Assembly: GCF_035918155.1 (NCBI RefSeq)
Contig: NZ_CP109327.1
Location: forward strand, 2,232,001-2,296,000
Reading direction: 5' to 3'
Source of the DNA: Streptomyces sp. NBC_01591
GTDB lineage: Bacteria; Actinomycetota; Actinomycetes; Streptomycetales; Streptomycetaceae
Length of the DNA: 64,000 nucleotides
This document shows positions 56,700-64,000 of the stretch, in pieces (the first letter of the stretch is position 1; every line of letters starts with the position of its first letter). The notes beneath the pieces are model-generated. The model was not told the origin of the DNA. It made no database searches and was given only the letters and a program-made list of their open reading frames with translations. A program made the translations under genes and the position numbers.

Positions 56700-57215
56700 T
56701 TGCCTCGTCTCCCCCGCATCACCGTTCCGCAGGGTCTCACCGGCCCGAAGAAGCACACCGCGCTCACCGCGGCGGCCGCCGCCCTGGCCGTACTGGCCGC
56801 GGGAACTCCCGTCGCGTACGCCACACTCGGCGACGAAGCCCCCGCGGCCTCGCGGTCCACGGCGTCGGCCCTCACCACGCGCGGGGAGGCCTACATCGAG
56901 ACCCGGCTCTTCTTCGGCACCGAACGCCCCGACGGCGGGCCCGATGTGACCGACCGCCAGTTCCTGGCGTTCATCGACGAGGAGGTCACACCGCGCTTCC
57001 CGAACGGACTGACCATCCAGGACGGCCGGGGGCAGTGGCGGGACTCCAACGGGGTGATCGAACGGGAGCGCAGCTACGAACTGACCCTGCTCTACCCCGT
57101 GTCCGAGGCCCGCGTGCGCGGCGCCCAGATCGAGCGGATCCGCGACGCCTACGAGAAGGCCTACGCCCAGGACTCGGTGGCGCGGCTCGAAGAGCGCACG
57201 ACCGCCGACTTCTGA
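56700..57215 (+). CDS. Secreted DUF3574-type protein
   Basis: 171 residues. An N-terminal signal sequence (KKHTALTAAAAALAVLAAGTPVAYA) precedes a ~115-residue domain: YIETRLFFGTERPDGG, FLAFIDEEVTPRFPNGLTIQ, and GAQIERIRDAYEKAYAQDSV. This agrees with DUF3574 proteins of unknown function. The only start close to the signal is TTG 56700 with AAGGG upstream; ATG codons further up would add unrelated sequence. The 288-base spacer before it holds a short inverted repeat (ATACGGG/CCCGTAT, 56630-56648) and nothing else I can name. Confidence 0.75.
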   Translation: MPRLPRITVPQGLTGPKKHTALTAAAAALAVLAAGTPVAYATLGDEAPAASRSTASALTTRGEAYIETRLFFGTERPDGGPDVTDRQFLAFIDEEVTPRFPNGLTIQDGRGQWRDSNGVIERERSYELTLLYPVSEARVRGAQIERIRDAYEKAYAQDSVARLEERTTADF

Positions 57216-57265
57216 CCCCCGGCCGTCACCCGGCCGCAACGTCGCCCGGCCACACCGTCACCCGG

Positions 57266-57814
57266 TCACTCCGCCGCGCGGGCCCTGCGCCCGTGCGGCC
57301 GGTTGATCCGGTGCGCCAGCGCGTGAGCTCCCGCCACGGTCACCGGGAGGAGCGCCAGCGTCGCCGCCGCCGCGCCGGTGCCGCCGCTCTTGATACCGGC
57401 CGCCTTCAGCCGCCGAACGGCCCAGACCGAGTACGGAATGACGACCGTCGGCGCCGTGACCACCCCCGGCGTGTAGCCCCGGTACGCCAGCGACTGCGCC
57501 AGGTGCGCGACACCGTGCACGCCGAAGCCGACCAGCACGGTCCGGAAGAACGGGCTGCGGCCACCGGTACGCGCCCCGTCCGCCGACGCCGCCGCCATGA
57601 CCCCGCCCATGAGGCCGATCGCGACGTTGACGTCCCGCTGCGAGAGCTGCATCCGCTTCCAGACCGCTTCGGGCACGCGCGGGAACCGCTCCTGGAACGC
57701 GGGCCGGGCGGCCCGCGCCCAGCCGGCCATGGTGGCCAGCTCCTCCAGATCGTTGGCCACCCAGGCGGCGAACAGCCCCCAGGTCACCGCCTTGGAAACC
57801 ACTGCCTCCGCCAT
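57266..57814 (-). CDS. HXXEE-type membrane protein
   Basis: 182 residues, about five hydrophobic segments. The motif NDLEELATM near residue 22, followed by histidines in HGVAHLAQS and HALAHRIN, resembles the HXXEE family of membrane proteins of unknown function (the first His is Asn here). ATG 57814 used; a longer reading to 57982 would run through the operator. Divergent from the TetR gene and probably its target. Confidence 0.75.
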   Translation of the reverse strand: MAEAVVSKAVTWGLFAAWVANDLEELATMAGWARAARPAFQERFPRVPEAVWKRMQLSQRDVNVAIGLMGGVMAAASADGARTGGRSPFFRTVLVGFGVHGVAHLAQSLAYRGYTPGVVTAPTVVIPYSVWAVRRLKAAGIKSGGTGAAAATLALLPVTVAGAHALAHRINRPHGRRARAAE

Positions 57815-57864
57815 GCCGGGCCCCCTGTGTCGCAGTACGAAGTACGAAGACAGCACCCTATACT

Positions 57865-57884
57865 GCAACGCAACGTTGCGTTGC
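57865..57884. promoter_or_regulatory. Perfect 20-bp palindromic operator
   Basis: GCAACGCAACGTTGCGTTGC is identical on both strands, made of repeated CAACG. It lies between the HXXEE gene and the TetR gene and covers the predicted start after TATACT (57859-57864) on the plus strand. Confidence 0.8.
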
Positions 57885-57901
57885 TCTTCTCTGGAGTGCC
57901 C

Positions 57902-58480
57902 ATGCCCGACCCGACCGTGAACCGCCGCCCGGGCCGGGGCCCCCGCGCCGCGGAGGCGATCTTCGAGACCACGCTGCGCCACCTCGCGGAACGCGGCTAC
58001 GCCCGGCTCACCATCGAGGCCGTCGCCCAGGAATCCGGGGTCAACAAGACGACGATCTACCGCTGGTGGCCCTCAAAACCGGTGCTCCTGCGGGCGGCCC
58101 TGATCCACGCCCGGGTCCTCGACATCGACATCCCCGACACGGGCAGCCTCCGCGGTGATCTGATCGCCCTCACCGAACAGATCACCCGACTGCTCACCGA
58201 CGGGCGCACCGAACCCGTCGCCCGAGCCATGACCTCGGGCACCGGCCTGCCCGACGACGAACTCGCCGCCCTCACCCGCGACTTCTTCGCCGATCGCTTC
58301 TCCCGTGAACAGCCGGTCTTCGCCCGCGCCGCCGCCCGCGGCGAACTCCCCGCGGACGCCGACCCGATGCTGCTGCTGGACCTGATCGCGGGGGCGGTCT
58401 GGATGCGGGTGCTGCTCCGCCGCGAACCGGTGCCGCCCGGCTTCGCCCGGGATGTCGTCGATGCCGTGCTGCCTCGCTGA
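57902..58480 (+). CDS. TetR-family transcriptional regulator
   Basis: 192 residues. N-terminal helix-turn-helix: LTIEAVAQESGVNKTTIYRW near residue 40, and a C-terminal domain of the TetR_C_11 type (FFADRFSREQPVFARAAARG). The ligand cannot be predicted. ATG 57902 follows the palindrome by 17 bases, so autoregulation and control of the divergent HXXEE gene are expected. Confidence 0.9.
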   Translation: MPDPTVNRRPGRGPRAAEAIFETTLRHLAERGYARLTIEAVAQESGVNKTTIYRWWPSKPVLLRAALIHARVLDIDIPDTGSLRGDLIALTEQITRLLTDGRTEPVARAMTSGTGLPDDELAALTRDFFADRFSREQPVFARAAARGELPADADPMLLLDLIAGAVWMRVLLRREPVPPGFARDVVDAVLPR

Positions 58481-58569
58481 CCGCGGCGGGGGCGGGAACG
58501 GTCCGGTCGGGTACTGTGCCGCGGCCGGGCACGGGACCGGGCACACGCACGGAACGGGGAACGATCCAC

Positions 58570-58881
58570 ATGGGCACGCCAGTACGCCACTTCGCAGCGA
58601 CGACGCCGGACGGTCAGGTGTTCACGGTCAATATCGAGCGTGACTTCCGGTACGACCCTTACCGCGACTTCGTGGTCTGTGCGCACTGCGACTGGTCGCC
58701 TTCGCTGCTGACGATGAAGAAGATCACCGACATGGCCTGGGATCATCTGGCGTCGGTGCACGGCGCCGACCAGGGCCGGTCCGACCAGGAGAACGAGGGG
58801 TTCCGCAAAGCCCGGCTGATCGTGCTGCCGATCGTCGCCGTGTTCCTGATCGGTCTCTTCGTCTATCTGCAGAGCTACTGA
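58570..58881 (+). CDS. Small tail-anchored membrane protein
   Basis: 103 residues: a cytosolic part with a possible Cys/His pair (VCAHCDWSPS near residue 37) and a single C-terminal helix (LIVLPIVAVFLIGLFVYLQS). It looks tail-anchored with the N-terminus inside. A CxxC with HLASVHG nearby could bind zinc, but this is only a guess. ATG 58570; no strong ribosome site. Confidence 0.75.
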   Translation: MGTPVRHFAATTPDGQVFTVNIERDFRYDPYRDFVVCAHCDWSPSLLTMKKITDMAWDHLASVHGADQGRSDQENEGFRKARLIVLPIVAVFLIGLFVYLQSY

Positions 58882-58904
58882 GGCCCGGACCGGCCCGGCC
58901 GGTT

Positions 58905-60209
58905 TCAGCCCCCGCTGAGCTCCATGAGCGCGCTCACCGGGTCGGTGTCCGGAGTGGCGCGGGGCCACCAGTCGTCCTCGCCCGGCTCGGATTCGTAGCC
59001 GTACCAGCGGCCGTCGTGACCGAAGCGGAGCTGGAGTGTACCGCCGGGGTGTGTGAGGTGGTTGCGCCAGGGCTGGAAGCGGGGGAAGCCGGCGGCCGAG
59101 AGTGCCGGGCGGGCCCGGTCGAAGGGGCCGGCCGGAGGGTCCCAGGGGGTTTCGAGGACGGCCAGCCCTCCGGCGCCACCCTGGCGCCAGGCCGCGACCG
59201 CCCGGGCCAGGTCGGTGGTGGTGCGGCCGGTGGCGTACGCCAGCTCGCGGTAGAGGGCGCGGGTGGTGGCGGTGAGCCCGGCGGTGGGCCGGGACGCTGC
59301 CAGCCGTACCGCGTCCTGCCAGGGGGTGAGCCCGGCGAGCGGGTCGAGGCCGGTGGTGAGGAGCGCGTGCGCGCGGGCCGCCGCGTCCGTGGCGAGGTGG
59401 TCGAGGGCGAGCGGGTCGCGTGCACCGGGCAGGCTCGGGTACGAGGGCGGCTGTGCGGGGTGCGACAGCACCGGCAACGGGGCGGGGAGCGGTGGGAGAT
59501 AGCGGTCGGCGAGGGCTTCGCGGGCCGGTACGGAGGGGGTGGCGGGGGCTGTGGGGCGTTCCCGGGCGGAGTGGGCGGCGTTGCGTCGGCCCAGCTCTTC
59601 GAGTAGCTCCCGTTCCCCCCGGCCGCGCAGCAGCAGCAGGACGAACGGGTCGGTGTCCAGGAGCCGCGCCATCTGGTAGCAGAGCGCGGCCACGTGCTTG
59701 CAGGGCCAGCCGTGGTCCGGGCAGGAGCAGCCGGGGTCGAGGTCCCCCGCGGCGAGCAGCAGCCCGATGCCGGCCTCGGTCGCCGTGTCGGCCAGCGAGT
59801 GCGGCATCTCCTTGGTGAGCAGCGCGGCAAAGTGGCCGGGCCGGGCCGCGACCGCATCGAGAAAGGCGTCCCAGTCGGGGTCGGCGAGGGTCCGCAGCCG
59901 CAGTTCGCAGCGGTAGGGGCGGGGGCGGCTGCCGTGGACGTAGGCGACGACCCGGCCGGGGGTGACGGTGATCGCGGCGACCTTGCCGCTGTCGGCGTAC
60001 GTACGGCCGCGGGAGAGCCGGCCCTCGTCCATCGAGAGGGATTCCAGGGCGGCCACCCAGGCACGGCCCCACCAGCTGTCCGCGAAGGGTTCGTCGCCGT
60101 CACCGGTGCGGGGCGGTACGGCCTCGAAGGTGCGCCGCAGGTCGTCGGGGCCGGGGCGTGGGCGGGCGACGGGACGGGGGTCGTGGCCGGTGTGCGGGCG
60201 GGGGCTCAT
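58905..60209 (-). CDS. SWIM zinc-finger protein
   Basis: 434 residues. The SWIM motif CSCPDHGWPCKHVAAL (CxC...CxH) is near residue 160, preceded by RGRTYADSGKVAAITVTPGR, the common N-terminal block of SWIM proteins that accompany SNF2 helicases. The start ATG 60209 overlaps the SNF2 stop (ATGA), so it is made together with that helicase and likely helps it bind DNA or a protein partner. Confidence 0.88.
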   Translation of the reverse strand: MSPRPHTGHDPRPVARPRPGPDDLRRTFEAVPPRTGDGDEPFADSWWGRAWVAALESLSMDEGRLSRGRTYADSGKVAAITVTPGRVVAYVHGSRPRPYRCELRLRTLADPDWDAFLDAVAARPGHFAALLTKEMPHSLADTATEAGIGLLLAAGDLDPGCSCPDHGWPCKHVAALCYQMARLLDTDPFVLLLLRGRGERELLEELGRRNAAHSARERPTAPATPSVPAREALADRYLPPLPAPLPVLSHPAQPPSYPSLPGARDPLALDHLATDAAARAHALLTTGLDPLAGLTPWQDAVRLAASRPTAGLTATTRALYRELAYATGRTTTDLARAVAAWRQGGAGGLAVLETPWDPPAGPFDRARPALSAAGFPRFQPWRNHLTHPGGTLQLRFGHDGRWYGYESEPGEDDWWPRATPDTDPVSALMELSGG

Positions 60210-63208
60210 GCCGGCCTCCGGAGCGAGACGAGATCGGCCAGGTCGCGGTCGCTGAGCTCGGTCAGCGCGGCCTCGCCGGTTCCGAGGACCGTGTCGGCCA
60301 GGGCCCGCTTCGCCTCCAGCAGCTCGCCGATCCGGTCCTCGACAGTGCCTTCGGCGATCAGCCGGTGAACCTGCACGGGCTGTGTCTGGCCGATGCGGTA
60401 CGCCCGGTCGGTGGCCTGTTCCTCGACGGCCGGGTTCCACCAGCGGTCGTAGTGGATGACATGGGCGGCCCTGGTGAGATTGAGTCCGGTGCCCGCCGCC
60501 TTGAGGGAGAGCAGGAAGACCGGGACCTCGCCGGACTGGAAGCGGTCCACCATCCGTTCCCGTTCTGCGACCGGCGTGCCGCCGTGCAGGAGCTGGGAGG
60601 GTATGGCGCGCGAGGCGAGGTGGGCGGAGAGGAGCCTGGCCATGGTCACGTACTGGGTGAAGATGAGGACGGAGCCGTCCTCGGCGAGGATCGTGTCGAG
60701 GAGTTCGTCGAGCAGGGCGAGCTTTCCGGAACGGCCGACGAGGCGGGTCGGCTCCTCCTTCAGATACTGCGCAGGGTGGTTGCAGATCTGCTTGAGCGAG
60801 GCCAGCAGCTTCATGATCAGGCCGCGCCGGGCGATGCCCTCCGACGCCTCGATGAACGCCATCGTCTCGCGGACCGCCGCCTCGTAGAGCGTGACCTGCT
60901 CGCGGGTGAGGAAGACGGGGTGGTCGGTCTCCGTCTTGGGCGGCAGTTCGGGGGCGATGCCCGGGTCGGACTTCTTGCGGCGCAGGAGAAAGGGCCGGAC
61001 CAGGCGGGAGAGCCGTTCGACCGCTTCGTCGTTGGCGAGCCCGGCGGCCGTACCGGTGTTCTCGACGGTACGGGCGTGCCGGGCCCGGAACGCCTTGAGG
61101 GGGCCGAGCAGTCCGGGAGTGGTCCAGTCGAGCAGGGCCCACAGCTCGGAGAGGTTGTTCTCCACCGGGGTGCCGGTGAGGGCGACTCTGGCCGGGGCCG
61201 GGATGGTGCGCAGCGCCTTCGCCGTGGAGGACTGCGGGTTCTTCACGTGCTGGGCCTCGTCGGCGACGATCAGTCCCCAGCCGTGGCCGGCCAGTTGCGC
61301 GGCGCTGGAACGCATCGTGCCGTACGTGGTGAGGACGAAGCCGCCGCCGGACCCGGCGAGTGAGCGGTCGGTGCCGTGGAAGCGGCGCACGGGGACACCG
61401 GGAGCGAAGCGGTTGATCTCCCGGTGCCAGTTGCCCAGGAGGGAGGCGGGGCAGATCACCAGGGTGGGCGCGGGACGGGCGCGGTGCAGATGGAGGGCGA
61501 TCAGGGTGATCGTCTTGCCCAGGCCCATGTCGTCGGCGAGGCAGCCGCCGAGGCCGAGCGAGGTCATCCGGTCCAGCCAGGCCAGGCCGCGCAGCTGGTA
61601 GTCGCGGAGGGTGGCGTCGAGACCGGGCGGCGGGGCGATGGTGGCGTGGTCGGCGGTGATGCGCTCACGGAGTGCGGCCAGCGCGCCGACGGGCACCGCT
61701 TCGACCTGTTCGCCGTCGACCTCGGCGCTGCCGGTCAGGGCGGCGGCGAGGGCGTCGACCGGATCGAGCAGGCCGAGCTCCCGCTTGCGTGCCTTGCGTA
61801 CGAGCGCGGGGTCGACGACGACCCACTGGTCCCGCAGGCGCACCACCGGCCGGTGGGCCTCCGCGAGGATGTCCATCTCCGCCTCGGTGAGCTGCTCGTC
61901 GCCCAGCGACAACTGCCAGTCGAAGGCGAAGAGCTGCTCGGCGTCGAAGAACGAGGTGCCGTCGGTGGCCGAGCCGGGCGCGGGCCGCACGACGGCGGAG
62001 GCGGTGAGCGAACGGACGAGCTCCCTGGGCCAGTGAACGCTCACCCCGGCCGCCGCCAGCCGGGCTCCCGCGTCGCTGAACAGCTCGTACAGCTCGTCCT
62101 CCGCCAGGGCGAGCACATCGGGCACCGGCTGGTCCAGCAGCCGCTCCAGCGGCGCCCAGACGCGGGCGGCGCGGCGCAGGGCGAGCACGGCGTCGATCCT
62201 GGCCCGCGGGCCGAACGGCTCGCCCGCCCCGCCGTTCCACAGTGCTGCGGCGTCGGTGACGTAGGTCGGGTCGGCGAGGCTGTGCACCTGGGTGATGGCC
62301 GCGGCGGCGTGCCGCGCGGTGCCGGAACGGCCGCTCGCGGCGGAACCGGAGGTGCCGTGGCCCTCGGGGTCGCCGGGCCCGGTGACATCGGCCTCGTCGG
62401 AACCGATGGCGTCGGAGGTGTTGTCGGGGGTGTCGTACGTATCGGTCGTGTCGAAGAGTTCGTACGCCGACAGGTCGAGGCGCAGCGATACCCGTACACC
62501 CGCATCGAGCCCGGCCGCGACCTCGACCGCCCAGTCACGGGCCCCCGGCAGGTGCTGGGCCTCGCGGGACGCGAAGGGTGCGCCCATCGCGTACGCCGCG
62601 GCGGGCGTACGGGGCAGGGTGTCGGCGACCGCGTCGAGGAACGAACCGAGCAGCCACTGGGGGTCCGGGACCCGGATCGGTGCGGGATCCGGCAGCGGGA
62701 CCGCGTAGCCCTCGGCGGGCATGGCGGCGGCGATCGCCCGGAGATGGGCGATGTCCTCGGCGTCGCGCGGCCCGGCCCGCCAGGCGTCGCGGTCGTCGCC
62801 CGTCAGACCCGGGAGCAGCCTGCCGCGCGCCGCCAGGTTGAGCGCCTGGAGCGCGGCCGCGCCCCAGCATCGCGTGGCGGGGTGGGCGGACTCCTGGTGC
62901 CGGGCCCGGGCCAGCAGCGGCAGCGCGTCGGCGACGGGCAGCAGGACCGCGGGCACCGTACGCCGACGGACGCCGTCCCCCTGCCCGTGCCGGCGGACAA
63001 CGGTGATCTCGGCCGTGCTCGCACCGGGTGCCGGACTCCCCGGGTCCGCGGGGTGTACGCAGACGTCGCCCGGCTGCGGGAGAGGACCGCCGTCAGGGTC
63101 CCAGAAGGCGATGCGTCCGTCCCTCGGCAGCGGCGCGGGCAGGAACACGGCGGCGCAGCGCAGGAGACGGACAGCGGAGGCGTCCTGCTGGTGCTGTGCC
63201 GTGGTCAT
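60206..63208 (-). CDS. SNF2/Rad54-family helicase
   Basis: 1000 residues. The C-terminal half has the SNF2 ATPase motifs: DDMGLGKTITLIALHLHRAR near residue 560 (Walker A), IVADEAQHVKNP (Walker B, DEAQ), TGTPVENN, and QATDRAYRIGQTQPVQVH (motif VI). The N-terminal half (1-480) is a large actinobacterial extension typical of helicases paired with SWIM proteins; an acidic low-complexity stretch (about 245-285) lies in it. ATG 63208 has GGGAGGGG upstream. Works with the SWIM protein, perhaps in DNA remodelling or repair; exact role unknown. Confidence 0.92.
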   Translation of the reverse strand: MTTAQHQQDASAVRLLRCAAVFLPAPLPRDGRIAFWDPDGGPLPQPGDVCVHPADPGSPAPGASTAEITVVRRHGQGDGVRRRTVPAVLLPVADALPLLARARHQESAHPATRCWGAAALQALNLAARGRLLPGLTGDDRDAWRAGPRDAEDIAHLRAIAAAMPAEGYAVPLPDPAPIRVPDPQWLLGSFLDAVADTLPRTPAAAYAMGAPFASREAQHLPGARDWAVEVAAGLDAGVRVSLRLDLSAYELFDTTDTYDTPDNTSDAIGSDEADVTGPGDPEGHGTSGSAASGRSGTARHAAAAITQVHSLADPTYVTDAAALWNGGAGEPFGPRARIDAVLALRRAARVWAPLERLLDQPVPDVLALAEDELYELFSDAGARLAAAGVSVHWPRELVRSLTASAVVRPAPGSATDGTSFFDAEQLFAFDWQLSLGDEQLTEAEMDILAEAHRPVVRLRDQWVVVDPALVRKARKRELGLLDPVDALAAALTGSAEVDGEQVEAVPVGALAALRERITADHATIAPPPGLDATLRDYQLRGLAWLDRMTSLGLGGCLADDMGLGKTITLIALHLHRARPAPTLVICPASLLGNWHREINRFAPGVPVRRFHGTDRSLAGSGGGFVLTTYGTMRSSAAQLAGHGWGLIVADEAQHVKNPQSSTAKALRTIPAPARVALTGTPVENNLSELWALLDWTTPGLLGPLKAFRARHARTVENTGTAAGLANDEAVERLSRLVRPFLLRRKKSDPGIAPELPPKTETDHPVFLTREQVTLYEAAVRETMAFIEASEGIARRGLIMKLLASLKQICNHPAQYLKEEPTRLVGRSGKLALLDELLDTILAEDGSVLIFTQYVTMARLLSAHLASRAIPSQLLHGGTPVAERERMVDRFQSGEVPVFLLSLKAAGTGLNLTRAAHVIHYDRWWNPAVEEQATDRAYRIGQTQPVQVHRLIAEGTVEDRIGELLEAKRALADTVLGTGEAALTELSDRDLADLVSLRRPA

Positions 63209-63343
63209 CGGTCCCCTCCCCTCCCGCCCTGATCCTCTTGATCGCCTTGATCCTCATGACTCCTGCGAGTCTAGGCGGGGGGTCTGACAACCGGTCGCTC
63301 ACCTGCGTTCCAGCAGGTCAGCCGCGATATAGGACACGATCTG

Positions 63344-63380
63344 CCCCGCCCCCGTCCAAGCCGGTGGGACCGGGGCGGGG
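63344..63380. terminator. Terminator after slipin gene
   Basis: CCCCGCCCC pairs with GGGGCGGGG with GTCC/GGGAC pairing inside; 22 bases after the slipin stop on the minus strand. Confidence 0.8.
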
Positions 63381-63402
63381 AACGAGGGACGGACGGACCG
63401 GC

Positions 63403-64000
63403 TCAGTGCCTGGCCAACGGCTTCGAACGGGAGGACCGCGCCGGAACAGCGGCCGGGGGTGTGGGCGCAGGTGCGGACGCGGGCGCCGCGGAGGACGGCG
63501 GCTGCGGCCGGGGCTGGGCCTGCGCGGGACGCTGGGCCTGAGCGGGGCGCTGCGGCTGCGCGGGACGAGGTGCCTGAGTGGGGCGCGGTGCCTGCGCGGG
63601 ACGAGGTGCCTGCGCATGGCGCTGCGGCTGCGCCGGCTGCTGCTGCGGCGGCTGAACGGTCTGCGGTGGCGCCAACTCCTGCTGCTGCGCGGGCTGCTGC
63701 GCCCGCTCCAGGAAGCGGAGGAGCTCCACCGGGAACGGCAGCACCAGCGTGGAGTTCTTCTCCGCCGCGACCGCCACCACCGTCTGCAACAGGCGCAGTT
63801 GGAGCGCGGCCGGCTGGGCGGACATCTCCCCCGCCGCCTCGGCGAGCTTCTTCGACGCCTGCAGCTCGGCGTCCGCGTTGATGACCCGGGCACGCCGCTC
63901 ACGGTCGGCCTCGGCCTGGCGGGCCATGGAGCGCTTCATCGTCTCCGGAAGCGAAACGTCCTTGATCTCCACCCGGTCGATCTGCACACCCCATCCGACC
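63403..64000 (-). CDS. Slipin (SPFH/band 7 protein), C-terminal part (cut by window edge)
   Basis: About 199 residues are visible. The SPFH end is clear: GWGVQIDRVEIKDVSLPE, then MKRSMARQAEADRERRARVI and a helical AEAAGEM...LQTVVAVAAEKNSTLVLPFP, as in slipins that form membrane rings. The last ~85 residues are an unusual Gln/Pro/Ala/Arg tail built from repeated QAPRPA/PQRPAQ units. The N-terminal membrane anchor is outside the window. Confidence 0.85.
   Translation of the reverse strand, partial: VGWGVQIDRVEIKDVSLPETMKRSMARQAEADRERRARVINADAELQASKKLAEAAGEMSAQPAALQLRLLQTVVAVAAEKNSTLVLPFPVELLRFLERAQQPAQQQELAPPQTVQPPQQQPAQPQRHAQAPRPAQAPRPTQAPRPAQPQRPAQAQRPAQAQPRPQPPSSAAPASAPAPTPPAAVPARSSRSKPLARH

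Overview
The window is high-GC chromosomal DNA from an actinomycete, almost certainly a Streptomyces. The reasons are the very strong GC third-position bias, frequent GTG starts, 4-base ATGA/GTGA gene overlaps, the presence of whiA, rbpA and opcA, and a gene order (suf, ctaA/ctaB, tkt-tal-zwf-opcA-pgl, pgi, rbpA, secG-tpiA-pgk-gap-whiA-yvcK-rapZ-uvrC, uvrA, terC, uvrB) that I recall from the S. coelicolor core. Nearly all of it is ordinary core chromosome. I see no insertion sequence, integrase, CRISPR array or canonical tRNA.

Region by region. 1-5.2 kb: the leftward suf operon (sufR-sufB-sufD-Rieske ferredoxin-sufC-sufS, the last cut by the window edge), with a matching SufR operator over its promoter. 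5.3-9.7 kb: an ABC-2 exporter and heme A/heme O synthesis genes ctaA and ctaB, separated by strong terminators. 9.8-16.7 kb: a direct-repeat array, then the pentose phosphate operon tkt-tal-zwf-opcA-pgl. 16.7-21.4 kb: a VOC protein, two PH-domain membrane proteins behind pgi, and rbpA. 21.5-30.3 kb: secG, the triose glycolysis genes tpiA-pgk-gap, and the coupled uvrC-rapZ-yvcK-whiA operon. 30.4-39.6 kb: secreted proteins (including a papain-like peptidase with an odd start), a DNA-binding protein, a Tat-exported Rieske lipoprotein, uvrA, two small metabolic proteins and terC behind a manganese riboswitch. 39.8-49.4 kb: two TerD proteins, uvrB, an MHYT sensor, a phosphodiesterase, ogt, an MFS exporter and a cupin. 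49.5-55 kb: pseudouridine catabolism (psuG-psuK), a head-to-head pair of truncated genes marking a deletion, an HxlR regulator with twin operators facing an alanine-type aminotransferase, and a C39-like peptidase. 54.8-55.9 kb: a leaderless gene of unknown function followed by tRNA-like RNA elements without a usable anticodon. 56-64 kb: RidA, a secreted DUF3574-type protein, a TetR regulator with a perfect 20-bp palindrome, a SWIM/SNF2 pair, and a slipin cut by the right edge.

Connections. Several genes start at or within a base or two of the transcription start expected from a -10 box placed 6-8 bases upstream (sufR, ctaA, uvrB, uvrC, ogt, hxlR, the 55.2-kb gene), so leaderless messages look common here. 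Three DNA-repair genes far apart (uvrC, uvrB, ogt) share the TTGTC(A/G)GTG-N8-TAnnnT promoter described for the LexA-independent, PafBC-type damage response, while uvrA has a LexA-box-like site instead. The best candidates for new biology are the tRNA-like RNAs with their partner gene (54.8-55.9 kb), the terC riboswitch with a visible ribosome-site switch (39.6 kb), and the repeat array in front of the pentose phosphate operon (9.8 kb).
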